Assembly: GCA_958296165.1 (NCBI GenBank)
Contig: OY282447.1
Location: 620,001-684,000, forward strand
Length of the DNA: 64,000 nt
Source of the DNA: an uncultured Pseudomonadales bacterium
GTDB lineage: Bacteria > Pseudomonadota > Gammaproteobacteria > Pseudomonadales > Azotimanducaceae
Direction of reading: 5' to 3'
Below are positions 43,202-52,481 of the stretch, piece after piece. The translations under genes were made by a program, and so were the position numbers. Position 1 is the first letter of the stretch; every line of letters begins with the position of its first letter. A model generated the notes under the pieces. That model searched no databases and was not told the DNA's origin. It saw only the letters and a program-made list of their open reading frames with translations.

Positions 43202-44355
43202 TGGATGCACCCGTGCGGCCGGTTCGCCGATTCGTCGTCGCTAGCGCGCCCGCTTGGCTGACCTGCATCGGCTATCTGGCGGCATTTGCCGTCGCCGCAG
43301 CCACTTGGAGCGTAATACACGCCGAGCGCAAAGCTGCCGCGATGGCGCGATTCGGCGAGACCGCCGCCGTGGAGCTGGCGTTCCTCGCCGCCGAGCCGTT
43401 GCTGCGGCAAGATCGCATCCGCTTGAGCCTGTTGGCCGGGCGCATGGTGGATCGTCCAGAAGTCGGCGGCATCGCCATCCACACGGTGGACCAACAGCCC
43501 TTGGTGGTAGTCGGCGCCAGCGCACGACGCGGAGCAGACCAGCTTCTAGGCCCCTACATCGAACCGGTGACGGTAGACCACACGGTGGTGGGCGACGTGC
43601 GGGTAATCTTGCACGCAGACTCGTTCGGCGTGTCGGCGCAGCAGTTGCTGGCTGCGGCCTGGCCATATTGGCTGGCTGGCCTAGTGCTAGTAGCGGGCGT
43701 TGTGCAGTGCGGCTGGATGCTGGCGACTCGCCCTAGACGCCGCGGCAAATCCAACGGCGCTACCGTAGCCGAATCGGTACCGCACACCACGACCTATCTG
43801 CTCGTCGCCAACTTGTTCGCCCGCCACGGCACGGCAGCCGACCAACGCGAGCCCATCCTGCGCGATGGCCTGGCCATTGCGGAGCAAGTGGCTGCCGGTC
43901 GAAACGGAGCTGTTGCCGAACTGCCCGGCACCGGCCTGCTGCTCGCTTTCGACGCCGGCGAGCAGAGCGATCGCGCGTTCGAGGTTGTATGCGCTGCCTT
44001 GGAATTGCGCCAACGGCTCGCCACACAGCAAGCCGAGCAAGCAGAGAGCGACGAAGTGCCGATCGATGCGCGGCCGTGGTTCCGCTACTGTCTCGACGCC
44101 ACGACGAATGCGCCAAACATCCAGTTGCAGGCGCTCGGCGCCCAGCCGCAAGGTCGGGCTGTCGTTCTGCTCTCTTCGCTGGCGCCGGACGGCGAGATCA
44201 TCGTTTGCGAGCGCGCCTATGCACAGCTGGCGGCGCCCGAACGCCTGCTGCTCGACGACTTCGACAATCCAGCCGCCGCCGCGCTCACGGCGGACGCCGC
44301 GCCCCAGGGAATCGTGCGTGGTCTCGCCGAAGCGGCACCGAACGGCGACAGTTAG
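43201..44355 (+). CDS. Two-helix membrane sensor-like protein (YtjB/AhpA-like position)
   Basis: 384 residues. TM1 at about 14-38 and TM2 at about 150-175 enclose a periplasmic domain (FGETAAVELAFLAAEPLLRQDRIRLSLLAGRM) of the kind seen in YtjB/SMP-like and AhpA proteins. The cytoplasmic C-terminal half (TYLLVANLFARHGTAADQREPILRDGLAIAEQVA) is reminiscent of nucleotide-cyclase-like or signalling folds but no motif is intact enough to name. Pseudomonas has a comparable gene between parC and serB, which supports the placement. Confidence 0.65.
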   Translation: MDAPVRPVRRFVVASAPAWLTCIGYLAAFAVAAATWSVIHAERKAAAMARFGETAAVELAFLAAEPLLRQDRIRLSLLAGRMVDRPEVGGIAIHTVDQQPLVVVGASARRGADQLLGPYIEPVTVDHTVVGDVRVILHADSFGVSAQQLLAAAWPYWLAGLVLVAGVVQCGWMLATRPRRRGKSNGATVAESVPHTTTYLLVANLFARHGTAADQREPILRDGLAIAEQVAAGRNGAVAELPGTGLLLAFDAGEQSDRAFEVVCAALELRQRLATQQAEQAESDEVPIDARPWFRYCLDATTNAPNIQLQALGAQPQGRAVVLLSSLAPDGEIIVCERAYAQLAAPERLLLDDFDNPAAAALTADAAPQGIVRGLAEAAPNGDS

Positions 44356-44362
44356 CCGACCT

Positions 44363-46621
44363 TCAACCCACCGTTAACCTGTCGACCTTCTGAAACCCGC
44401 GTGGCAGCAGTCGCCCGCGCTGGGCGCGGGCGCCGAGGTAGTTGGGCAGATCCTTGAATCGCAGCGTTGTGTAGCGGGCGCCGGCATGCACGATCAGCTT
44501 GTCCTTCGCACCGAAGGCGGCGATGGCGACGGCTCGTTCCGCGCCTTCCCGCAACGCCTTGGGCGGAATGTGGATGAGCTTCTGACCCTTGCCGCGCACC
44601 AGCACGGGCACTTCTTGCAGCGCAAACGCCAAGAGGCGCCCCGAGTTGGTGGCGATCGCAACATGGGATGCGCCTTCCGCCAACACGATCGGCGGCAGCG
44701 CATCCGCGCCGGCGGGGACGTTCAGCACGGCCTTGCCGGCGCGATTCTTCGACAGCGTATCGGCCAAAGTGGTGGCAAAGCCGTAGCCAGCGCTGGAGGC
44801 GAGCAGCAGTTTGAGTTCCTGCCTGCCCAACAGCACGCCCACGAAGCGCGCACCGTCCGGCGTTTTCAAACGGCCCGTTAAGGGTTCGCCCTGGCTGCGG
44901 GCCGAAGGCAGCGTGTGCGGCGCCACCGCGTAGGCGCGTCCGCTGGAATCGAGAAACACGCAGGCGTCGTTGCTGCGGCCCCGAGCGGCGCTGGCAAAGG
45001 CGTCGCCGGTGCGATAGGAGAGTTCGGCCGGGTCGAGATCGTGGCCCTTGGCGGTTCGCACCCAGCCCTTCGTGGAGAGGATGACGGTGATGGGATCGCT
45101 CGACAGCAGGTCCGTCTCGGTGAACGCCTGCGCATCTTCGGCGGCGGCGATCACGCTGCGACGCTGATCGCCGTATTTCTCGGCATCGGCCTTGATCTCG
45201 CTCTTGATGAGCGTCCTCAGCCGCGCTTTGGAGGCGAGGATCTTCTCCAAGCCCTCGGCTTCGGCACTGAGCTCGCGCTTCTCGGCTGCGAGCTTCTCCT
45301 CCTCCAAGCGGGCCAGCTGACGCAGGCGCAGATCGAGTATTGCGGTGGCTTGCTCGTCCGAAAGCCCGAACGCATCCATCAGCTTTTGCTTGGGCGCATC
45401 CTCCTCGCGCACGATGCGTATCACCTCGTCGAGGTGGAGATAGGCGATCATCAGGCCATCCACCAGATGCAGGCGACGGCGGATGCGCTCGAGGCGAAAC
45501 TCGAGGCGACGGCGGACGGTGCGGGTGCGGAACTCAAGCCACTCGGCGAGCAGTTCCTTCAGGCCCAGCACCTTCGGCAGGCGATCCAAGCCGATGACGT
45601 TGAAGTTCAGGCGGTAGCTGCGTTCCAAATCGGTGCTGGCGAACAGGTGGCTCATCAGCCGCTCGACGTCGACGCGGTTGGAGCGCGGCGTGAGCACGAG
45701 GCGGGTGGGGTTCTCGTGATCCGATTCGTCGCGGATGTCCACCAGCATGGGCAGTTTGCGCGCCTGCATCTGCGCCGCGATCTGTTCCAGCACCTTTGCG
45801 GGCGAGACCTGGTACGGCAGCCCGGTGACCACCACGTCGCCGTTTTCGCGCACATAGCGAGCGCGGGCGCGGACGCTGCCGCGGCCCGTTGCGTAGGCGC
45901 TTTGGATTTCCTCTGCGGGGGTGATGACGATTGCGTCGGTTGGGAAATCCGGGCCGCCGATGTGCGCCATCAGGTCGGCAGTGCTGGCGGCTGGCTTGTC
46001 GAGTAGATGGATGCAGGCGTTCGCCACCTCGCGCAGATTGTGCGGCGGGATGTCGGTGGCCATGCCGACCGCGATGCCGGCGCAGCCGTTCAAGAGCACC
46101 ATCGGCAGGCGCGCCGGCAGCATCACAGGCTCATCGAGCACGCCGTCGAAGTTGGGCGCGAAGTCGACGGTGCCTTGCTTGACCTCGCCGAGCAGCAGTT
46201 CGGCATGGGCGGACAGCCGCGATTCCGTATAGCGCATCGCGGCGTAGGACTTCGGGTCGTCCGGCGCGCCCCAGTTGCCCTGGCCATCGACTAGCGGATA
46301 GCGAAACGAAAACGGCTGCGCCATCAGCACCATCGCTTCGTAACAGGCCGCATCGCCGTGCGGGTGGAACTTGCCGAGCACGTCGCCCACCGTGCGAGCG
46401 GACTTGGCGAACTTGGCGTTGGCGGAGAGATTGAGCTCGGACATCGCGTAGACGATGCGCCGCTGCACCGGCTTCAAGCCATCGCCCACATGCGGCAAGG
46501 CGCGCTCGCCGATGACGTACATGGAATAATCCAGATACGCCTTCTCGGTGTATTCGTGCAGCGGCAGGCGCTCGATGCCGTCGTCTTCGTGGCTGCCGTT
46601 GCCGTTGCTGCGTTGATCCAT
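44363..46621 (-). CDS. parC: DNA topoisomerase IV subunit A
   Basis: 752 residues. The N-terminal [37 protein letters not shown] is the breakage-reunion start. The catalytic tyrosine is in [11 protein letters not shown]. The coiled-coil gate and a C-terminal beta-pinwheel region follow ([19 protein letters not shown]). The short pinwheel with no GyrA box, and its partner parE upstream, make it ParC rather than GyrA. ATG 46621 is preferred, since the extension to 46684 only translates the intergenic repeats. Confidence 0.96.
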   Translation of the reverse strand: MDQRSNGNGSHEDDGIERLPLHEYTEKAYLDYSMYVIGERALPHVGDGLKPVQRRIVYAMSELNLSANAKFAKSARTVGDVLGKFHPHGDAACYEAMVLMAQPFSFRYPLVDGQGNWGAPDDPKSYAAMRYTESRLSAHAELLLGEVKQGTVDFAPNFDGVLDEPVMLPARLPMVLLNGCAGIAVGMATDIPPHNLREVANACIHLLDKPAASTADLMAHIGGPDFPTDAIVITPAEEIQSAYATGRGSVRARARYVRENGDVVVTGLPYQVSPAKVLEQIAAQMQARKLPMLVDIRDESDHENPTRLVLTPRSNRVDVERLMSHLFASTDLERSYRLNFNVIGLDRLPKVLGLKELLAEWLEFRTRTVRRRLEFRLERIRRRLHLVDGLMIAYLHLDEVIRIVREEDAPKQKLMDAFGLSDEQATAILDLRLRQLARLEEEKLAAEKRELSAEAEGLEKILASKARLRTLIKSEIKADAEKYGDQRRSVIAAAEDAQAFTETDLLSSDPITVILSTKGWVRTAKGHDLDPAELSYRTGDAFASAARGRSNDACVFLDSSGRAYAVAPHTLPSARSQGEPLTGRLKTPDGARFVGVLLGRQELKLLLASSAGYGFATTLADTLSKNRAGKAVLNVPAGADALPPIVLAEGASHVAIATNSGRLLAFALQEVPVLVRGKGQKLIHIPPKALREGAERAVAIAAFGAKDKLIVHAGARYTTLRFKDLPNYLGARAQRGRLLPRGFQKVDRLTVG

Positions 46622-46635
46622 CCCTGATCTCCCCA

Positions 46636-46705
46636 TTTCCGAACTGTTACCAGACTGCCCCAATTGCTTGCCCGACTGCCCCAACTGTTACCCGACTGCG
46701 TCCGA
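46636..46705. repeat. Short direct repeats between parE and parC
   Basis: The sequence ACTGTTACC-GACTGCCCCAA recurs in about three imperfect units across 70 bases, alternating CTGTTACC and TTGCTTGCC variants. It is in the gap between the parE stop and parC start, with no ribosome-site role visible. Confidence 0.6.
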
Positions 46706-46710
46706 TTGAA

Positions 46711-48609
46711 TTACGCGGCGGTGGCGAGGTTTCCTTTGCGTTCCAGCCAGCTGCGGCGGTCGGCAGCCCGCTTCTTGGCCAGCATCATGTCCATCACTTG
46801 CCGGGTTTGGGTTTCGGCGTCCAACGTGAGTTGCACCAAGCGGCGCGTGTCTGGCGCCATGGTGGTCTCGCGCAGTTGCAGCGGGTCCATCTCGCCCAAG
46901 CCCTTGAAACGCTGCACCACCGGCGTGGCGCGTTTGCCTTCGGCGACGATGCGGTCGAGCAGACCTTCCTTCTCGGCTTCGTCTAGGGCGTAGAAGACCT
47001 CCTTGCCGACGTCGATGCGGTACAGCGGCGGCATGGCCACGTAGATGCGGCCGGCTTCGATCAGGGCCTTGAAGTGCGCCAGGAACAGGGCGCACAGCAG
47101 CGTCGCGATGTGGGCGCCGTCGGAATCGGCGTCCGCGAGAATGCATATCTTGCCGTAGCGCAGGCCGGAGAGATCGGACGAGCCGGGATCCACCCCCGCC
47201 GCGACGGCGATGTCGTGGACTTCCTGCGAGCCGAGCACTTGCGAGCCGTCTACCTCCCAAGTGTTCAGAATCTTGCCCCGCAGCGGCATCACTGCTTGAA
47301 ACTCTCGATCCCGGGCGCCTTTCGCAGAGCCGCCGGCCGAGTCGCCCTCCACGAGGAACAGTTCGGTGCGCTCGGAATCCTGGCTTGCGCAGTCCGCCAG
47401 CTTGCCGGGCAGGGCGGGGCCGCTCATGATCTTCTTGCGCACCACCTTCTTGGCGGCCTGCGCGCGGCTCTGGGCATTGCTGATGGCCAGTTCGGCGATG
47501 CGGTCGCCTTCGGACGGGTGTTCGTTCAGCCACAGGCTGAAGGCGTCCTTGGCGACGCCAGCGACGAAGACGCCGCTTTGCCTGGACGACAGGCGCTCTT
47601 TGGTTTGACCGCTGAACTGCGGCTCGGCGAGCTTGGCGGAGAGCACGTAGGCGCATTGCTCCCAGATGTCCTCGCCGGTGATCTTCACGCCGCGCGGCAT
47701 GAGATCGCGGAACTCGCAGTATTCGCGCAGCGCGTCCACCAAGCCGCCGCGCAAGCCGGTGACGTGGGTGCCGCCCAACGGCGTTGGAATGAGGTTCACG
47801 TAGCTCTCCGTGACCGTTTCGCCGCCGTCGGCGAGCCATTGCAGCGCCCATTCCACGCCTTCGCGGTTGCCCTCGGCCTGATGGTGGAAAGGCGCCGCCG
47901 GCAGCCGTTCGCCTTCGCCCAGGACTTCGGCGAGATAGCCCGCGAGACCTGCCTCGAAGCACCAGCGCTCGCTGTGCGGCTCGCCTTGGCTTTGTTCGAC
48001 GGTGAGCGTGACGGCGAGGCCGGGGCAAAGCACCGCCTTGGCGCGCAGCAGATGGCGCAGTTTGGCGAGCGCGATCTGCGTGGTGTCGAAGTAGGCCGGG
48101 TCCGGCAGGAAGTGGAGGCGCGTGCCGGTGTTGCGGCGGCCGACCGAATCCACCACCTCAAGGCGCGTCTTCGGCACGCCGCCCTCGAAGCGCTGGCGAT
48201 GCACCGCGCCGTTCTGCTTTACCTCCACCGTGAGCCACGCGGACAGCGCGTTCACCACCGATACGCCCACGCCGTGCAGGCCGCCGGCGAAGCGGTAGCT
48301 GTTCTGATCGAACTTGGCGCCGGCGTGCAGCTTGGTGAGGATCAGTTCGACGCCGGTAAGTTTGTGCTGGCGGTGCATGTCCACGGGCATGCCGCGACCG
48401 TCGTCGATCACCTCGATGGAACCGTCCAGGCACAGGGTGACGTCTATGTTGCTGCCGAAACCGGCCAGCACTTCGTCCACGCTGTTGTCCACCACCTCCT
48501 GGACGAGGTGGTTGGGGCGGCTCGTGTCTGTATACATGCCGGGCCGGCGGCGCACCGGCTCCAAGCCGGAGAGCACTTGGATGGATTCAGCGGAATAGGC
48601 TTTGTTCAT
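46711..48609 (-). CDS. parE: DNA topoisomerase IV subunit B
   Basis: 632 residues, GHKL ATPase. The ATP-binding features are VQEVVDNSVDEVLAGFG, DDGRGMPVD and GGLHGVGVSVVNALS. The TOPRIM domain has LFLVEGDSAGGSAKGARDREFQAVMPLRGKILN and the DADSDGAHI metal site. ParE decatenates daughter chromosomes with ParC. Its start overlaps the cpdA end by four bases. Confidence 0.97.
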   Translation of the reverse strand: MNKAYSAESIQVLSGLEPVRRRPGMYTDTSRPNHLVQEVVDNSVDEVLAGFGSNIDVTLCLDGSIEVIDDGRGMPVDMHRQHKLTGVELILTKLHAGAKFDQNSYRFAGGLHGVGVSVVNALSAWLTVEVKQNGAVHRQRFEGGVPKTRLEVVDSVGRRNTGTRLHFLPDPAYFDTTQIALAKLRHLLRAKAVLCPGLAVTLTVEQSQGEPHSERWCFEAGLAGYLAEVLGEGERLPAAPFHHQAEGNREGVEWALQWLADGGETVTESYVNLIPTPLGGTHVTGLRGGLVDALREYCEFRDLMPRGVKITGEDIWEQCAYVLSAKLAEPQFSGQTKERLSSRQSGVFVAGVAKDAFSLWLNEHPSEGDRIAELAISNAQSRAQAAKKVVRKKIMSGPALPGKLADCASQDSERTELFLVEGDSAGGSAKGARDREFQAVMPLRGKILNTWEVDGSQVLGSQEVHDIAVAAGVDPGSSDLSGLRYGKICILADADSDGAHIATLLCALFLAHFKALIEAGRIYVAMPPLYRIDVGKEVFYALDEAEKEGLLDRIVAEGKRATPVVQRFKGLGEMDPLQLRETTMAPDTRRLVQLTLDAETQTRQVMDMMLAKKRAADRRSWLERKGNLATAA

Positions 48610-49355
48610 CGGTCTCTGTCCTTGAGATCCAGGTGGATGTCGAAGTCGGCGCGCCGCAACTCGCTGGCCACGCTGCCGTCGTCCGCCAAGTGTAGCCAGC
48701 GATAGCCGGGCTTGGCGTCGTCGAATGCAAAGGATGCCGACTCTCGCGCAAATTGAAAACAGGTGGAAGGCGTGCCCAACAGCGGAATGCCGTTGCTGCG
48801 CCCCTCGAAGGGTTGATGGATGTGCCCGAACACGTAGGCCGCGGCGCCGGCGGCTAGCACTTCGAGCAAGGCGGCGCCGTTCTCGATGCGATGTTCGTCC
48901 AGCCAGGCGCAGCCGGTATGCACGGGGCAGTGATGGCCTGCCACCAAGGTTGGCGGCCCGTTCGGCAGCGCCGCTAGGCGCTCGAGCTCGGCAGCGCCGA
49001 CACTGCCGCCGACCACGTCATCGACATGCGTGTCGACCCCGGCGAGCCGCCAGCCGCCGATGACCAAATCATCGGTTGGCAGGCTCGAAGCGAGCGTTGC
49101 GCCGTGGTCGTGGTTGCCCGGCACGCACAAGAGCGGCCCGGAGAAGTGGCGCCGCAACGTAGCAAGGAACAGCTCGTAGGTAGCCGCGGCCGGGCGCTGG
49201 GCGATGTCGCCCGTGGCCAGCACGGCGCATGGCGTTCGCTCCGCGCAGGCAGCCCGCAGCACGGCATCGAGACTGGCTTGCGTGGCGACGCCGAGCAGCG
49301 TCTCGCCGGGGCTGGGAAAGAGGTGGCAGTCCGTAACCTGTAGGACGTGAAGCAT
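48606..49355 (-). CDS. cpdA: 3',5'-cyclic AMP phosphodiesterase
   Basis: 249 residues of the calcineurin-like metallophosphatase family. Metal-binding motifs are visible: QVTDCHLF, ATGDIAQ, VPGNHDHG, VAGHHCPVHT and FGHIHQPF. It hydrolyses cAMP; CpdA is conserved beside parE in gammaproteobacteria. The start MLHVLQVTDCHL at 49355 is fixed by the family; the open frame extends further. Confidence 0.93.
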   Translation of the reverse strand: MLHVLQVTDCHLFPSPGETLLGVATQASLDAVLRAACAERTPCAVLATGDIAQRPAAATYELFLATLRRHFSGPLLCVPGNHDHGATLASSLPTDDLVIGGWRLAGVDTHVDDVVGGSVGAAELERLAALPNGPPTLVAGHHCPVHTGCAWLDEHRIENGAALLEVLAAGAAAYVFGHIHQPFEGRSNGIPLLGTPSTCFQFARESASFAFDDAKPGYRWLHLADDGSVASELRRADFDIHLDLKDRDR

Positions 49356-49673
49356 GACCCCGCTTGCGCTCCTGGCGGATCCACATCTTGCGAGCACGGC
49401 GCCCGCGACGCGACCGTGGTTGGGATTGTAGAACAGCTATCGGGAAGGTGCAGTGCTATCGAGTGCATGGGCAACTTCCGATTGAAGGACCTCAGCGTTG
49501 CGGTTCCACGATGGCCTTGCACGGCAAACCGGGGGATAGAGCCGGGGAAGAGGACGACCTGACGGCAGCCGTTATTCCACGCTCCGCCTCACCTATAATT
49601 CGGTTGCATTGGTTGCGACATTCCCGTGCGTCCTTGCGACGGCGAGCGGTGGCGGTGGCGAAAGGATCAGGAC
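49356..49673. other. Intergenic region with a TATAAT box
   Basis: No gene seen. TATAAT at 49594-49599 is a good -10 element about 75 bases before the sensor gene, but I see only a weak -35 (GTTATT, 17 bases upstream). The region also separates the conserved cpdA gene from the inserted sensor and AAA ATPase. Confidence 0.4.
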
Positions 49674-50408
49674 GTGGCGAAGATATTGGTTGGGCTTTCG
49701 GCGCTGATTTTGCTGCTGATCGCCGTTGCGACGATGCTCTTCTGGCGCAGCAGCGAAGTCGAAGCGGCCATTGAGACGAGCTGGGAGCAGCGCGAGCGGG
49801 CGATTCGTCTGGCCGACGAACTACGGCAGACGTCCGACGATCTCACGCGCATGGCGAGAACCTACGCCGCCACCGGCGATGAGCGCTATCGGCACTACTT
49901 CCAGGAGATTCTGGACATCCGCAACGGCGACGCGCCGCGCCCGGTGGACTACCACCTGGTGTACTGGGATCTCGTCACGGCCGATGGCGAGCGGCCGCGC
50001 GCAGCCGCCGAAGCCGTGTCGTTGCGCACGCTCATCGAGGAGGCCGGATTGACCGATGCGGAGCTAGCGCTCTTGAACGGTGCCGAGGATGAATCGAACC
50101 AGCTGACCCTTTTGGAGAGCAACTCTTTCAGCGCGGTTCTGGAGGGCGATCACCGTGCCGCCCAGGAACTCCTGCACTCCGCCGACTACCACAGCGCGAA
50201 GGCGCAGATCATGCTGCCGCTGCTGCAATTCTCCGCGGCCGTGGATGTGCGCACGGCAAAGCAGGTGGCGGATCTCGTGCAGCGCAAGCGCGACTTGAAC
50301 CGCTATCTGCTCGCCACGATCGTCACGTTGTTGGCCTTGACGGCGGTTTCGCTGGTGCTCGCCTTCGGCGCACACCGCAGCCGGCCCGCTGCGCCCTCGA
50401 CGAGCTGA
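49674..50408 (+). CDS. Stand-alone sensor module resembling a hybrid histidine kinase N-terminus
   Basis: 244 residues from GTG 49674. TM1 lies at the N-terminus (ILVGLSALILLLIAVATMLFW) and TM2 near the C-terminus (YLLATIVTLLALTAVSLVLAFG). Between them is a periplasmic four-helix region with LADELRQTSDDLTRMARTYAATGDERYRHYFQEILDIRNG, a pattern common at the N-terminus of hybrid sensor kinases and guanylate-cyclase-type sensors. The expected kinase or cyclase after TM2 is missing, and the protein ends soon after. It is either a truncated sensor or a partner for another protein. It lies where yqiB would adjoin cpdA. Confidence 0.7.
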   Translation: MAKILVGLSALILLLIAVATMLFWRSSEVEAAIETSWEQRERAIRLADELRQTSDDLTRMARTYAATGDERYRHYFQEILDIRNGDAPRPVDYHLVYWDLVTADGERPRAAAEAVSLRTLIEEAGLTDAELALLNGAEDESNQLTLLESNSFSAVLEGDHRAAQELLHSADYHSAKAQIMLPLLQFSAAVDVRTAKQVADLVQRKRDLNRYLLATIVTLLALTAVSLVLAFGAHRSRPAAPSTS

Positions 50409-50568
50409 CGCACGGGCGCCACGCGGCGCGTTGAGGCAGCTTGCGGTGGGTTAAGGCGTCTGTGTCGCTCGCGGCAATCCTGGCCACGCTTTTGGCGGCG
50501 GGTTTGGTACGAGCCTTCGACCTAAGGGAACTCTCCCCAATGACCGGCGTGCCGGGCGTTCGGCGCCG

Positions 50569-51747
50569 TCAAGCCAGCCCTTCGCAATGCTCGATCATGT
50601 AGCTGCGAAACGAGGGCATGCCGAAGGACAGTTGCCGCAACGTGCCTTTGGTCAACACGCCGTGTGCGATCGCGTCGGCAAGCGCCTGCTCGCCTTGCGT
50701 CGCGCCGCCAAGCAGGTTCACGGCTTCGGCCCAGGGCAGGGATTCGCGCCCCGCGCGGCGCATGGCGTCCGCTAGCGTCACCATGAGTTCGGGCCGCTCC
50801 ATGCCCTTCAGGCGTTCCTCGTAGTAGCTCGTTCGCGCCGCGTCGCCGTGTGCCAAGGCATCTTGCAGCGCAACCTTAGGCGTCAAGCTGCCGTGCTTGG
50901 AGATCGACTCCAATGCCCCCTCTACATAGCCGTGAATGTGTTGCGGGAAATCCATGGACGCGCTGGCCAGTGCCGATGCGGACGCCTCGTCGATTCCGTG
51001 CCCTAAAGACGCCAACCCCTGGGTGATCGCCTCCATTGTCTCCGCTCTGCTCAGCGGCCCTACAGACAATCGCCTGGCGAAGCGGGAGATGACGGCTGAA
51101 TCCGGCGTGCCGTCCAAGCGCGTCAGTCTGCCGCCGAGCCGTTCCGTCGCGTGTTGCAGACCGGCGCCCACGACCATGATCGGGCAGCCGTGGCGCCCTT
51201 CGTGCAACTGGCTTAGCACGCGGCGTTCTTCGGCAGTGATGTTCTGTATCTCGTCCACGGTGAGGATCAGCGCCCTCGCCTCCCACAGGCCGTTCTGCTT
51301 GGACAGCACCAGCATGTGCTCAAGAGATTTGGCTTGGCGCACGGCCCGTTCGACGCTGATTCGCGCCCCCGCCATCGCTGCGCCGGTCGTTCTGGCGGCC
51401 AAGCCTGCGATTCGCTCCGCTATGTGCTCGCGGTGGCCCATCGCCGCCACGATGCGCGAGAACAGCGCAAACTCATCGCGTATGCTGGCCGTGGAAAGGC
51501 CAAGCCACGCCACCGACCCAGGGGGCGTCGCGGTCGCCACCGCCCTCCTGCCGAACTCGTCCACCAGTTGCGTCTTGCCGACGCCTTGCACGCCTTCCAC
51601 TAGCATCATCCCGCCGGAGACGTCACCTGTTCCGCAGATGTAGCGGAGGTGCTTGGTCATCGCGCCAAGCTCGTCTCGGCGCCCGGCGAAATGCAAGGGG
51701 CGGTCGCGGCTCGTGCCGAACAGGGCAGCCCTGGTGCGGTCGCTCAT
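50569..51747 (-). CDS. AAA ATPase, ORC/Cdc6-like
   Basis: 392 residues. Walker A is EGVQGVGKTQL (about 51-61), Walker B is ALILTVDEIQNI, and a sensor-1 stretch is CPIMVVGAGL. After the ATPase core, a helical lid (DFPQHIHGYVEGAL) and a C-terminal winged-helix-like region (LTKGTLRQLSFGMPSFRSYMIEHC) follow, as in ORC/Cdc6-like or STAND-type ATPases. Function is unknown. ATG 51747 has no strong ribosome site. With the sensor gene, it interrupts the conserved cpdA-yqiB order. Confidence 0.82.
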   Translation of the reverse strand: MSDRTRAALFGTSRDRPLHFAGRRDELGAMTKHLRYICGTGDVSGGMMLVEGVQGVGKTQLVDEFGRRAVATATPPGSVAWLGLSTASIRDEFALFSRIVAAMGHREHIAERIAGLAARTTGAAMAGARISVERAVRQAKSLEHMLVLSKQNGLWEARALILTVDEIQNITAEERRVLSQLHEGRHGCPIMVVGAGLQHATERLGGRLTRLDGTPDSAVISRFARRLSVGPLSRAETMEAITQGLASLGHGIDEASASALASASMDFPQHIHGYVEGALESISKHGSLTPKVALQDALAHGDAARTSYYEERLKGMERPELMVTLADAMRRAGRESLPWAEAVNLLGGATQGEQALADAIAHGVLTKGTLRQLSFGMPSFRSYMIEHCEGLA

Positions 51748-51780
51748 CGCGGTGCTACCAGGCCAAGGGCTGGGTCGGCG

Positions 51781-52248
51781 TCAGGAGCCGATCAGCGCAC
51801 GCTCGTGGTTGGCGACGCCGTGCGTGAGGCAAGCGTTGAGGAACTCGCGCAGGAAGCGGTTCACCTGGGCCTTCTCGTCCGGCTGGCGCATCTTCGGGTT
51901 GGGGTAGTCGTAGACGGCCTCGGACAGTCGCTGGCCTTGGAACTCGATCACTTCGGCGCAGCGGGCATCGTGGTAGAGGCGCACCTTGATGCGGGTTTCC
52001 GCCATGCCGCGAGCCACGGAGCGCTGGCTGAGTGCCACGACGGTGGTGTAGCGGGAGCGGTCTACCACCTCGATGGTCACCTGTGGCGCCGAGCGGCCGA
52101 TCAAGACGCGAAAATCGCGCCTGCTGCTACGCTCCCAGTCCGGCATCAGTCGGGTGAGACGCAGATAGTTGCCGTCGCACTCCGCCAAGTGGGCTGCTAA
52201 GTCGATGTTGTAGCGTCGCGATCTCAAACCACTCGCCCGTGTTCCCAA
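51781..52248 (-). CDS. yqiB: DUF1249 family protein (YqiB-like)
   Basis: 155 residues. The DUF1249 core is YLRLTRLMPDW, VTIEVVDRSRYTTVVAL and RIKVRLYHDARCAEVIEFQ, ending with YPNPKMRQPDEKAQVNRFLREFLNACL. In E. coli yqiB lies between nudF and cpdA, next to tolC; here tolC is divergent and cpdA is two genes away. nudF is absent. A TTG at 52248 is the longest start; a later TTG seven codons in is possible. Confidence 0.9.
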   Translation of the reverse strand: MGTRASGLRSRRYNIDLAAHLAECDGNYLRLTRLMPDWERSSRRDFRVLIGRSAPQVTIEVVDRSRYTTVVALSQRSVARGMAETRIKVRLYHDARCAEVIEFQGQRLSEAVYDYPNPKMRQPDEKAQVNRFLREFLNACLTHGVANHERALIGS

Positions 52249-52481
52249 GAGGCGCTCTTACCCACACGCCGTCTCGCGCCGGGCTCCAACCGCCATCACG
52301 CGCCGGATTCTAACCGCCGTTTCGTAACAATAGGAAGCGCCGTCGAGCCGCAAGCATGTGCGCAACGCATGGCCACAGCGCAACACGCGCAACAACAGGG
52401 GCGGTACACCGCTTGTCATTTGTTAGACTTCGGGTTCGCCGTGTCTTAACGGCACGGCGCTCCCACCACGCAAGGATCGTC
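52249..52481. other. Divergent intergenic region between yqiB and tolC
   Basis: No gene seen. It should hold promoters for both genes. Short stretches of lower GC occur around 52410-52440, but I cannot assign a -35/-10 pair with confidence. Confidence 0.4.

Noticed and set aside
50409-50568. Possible small RNA or gene between the sensor and the AAA ATPase
   Set aside because: No start with a ribosome site, no strong hairpin and no promoter pair visible.
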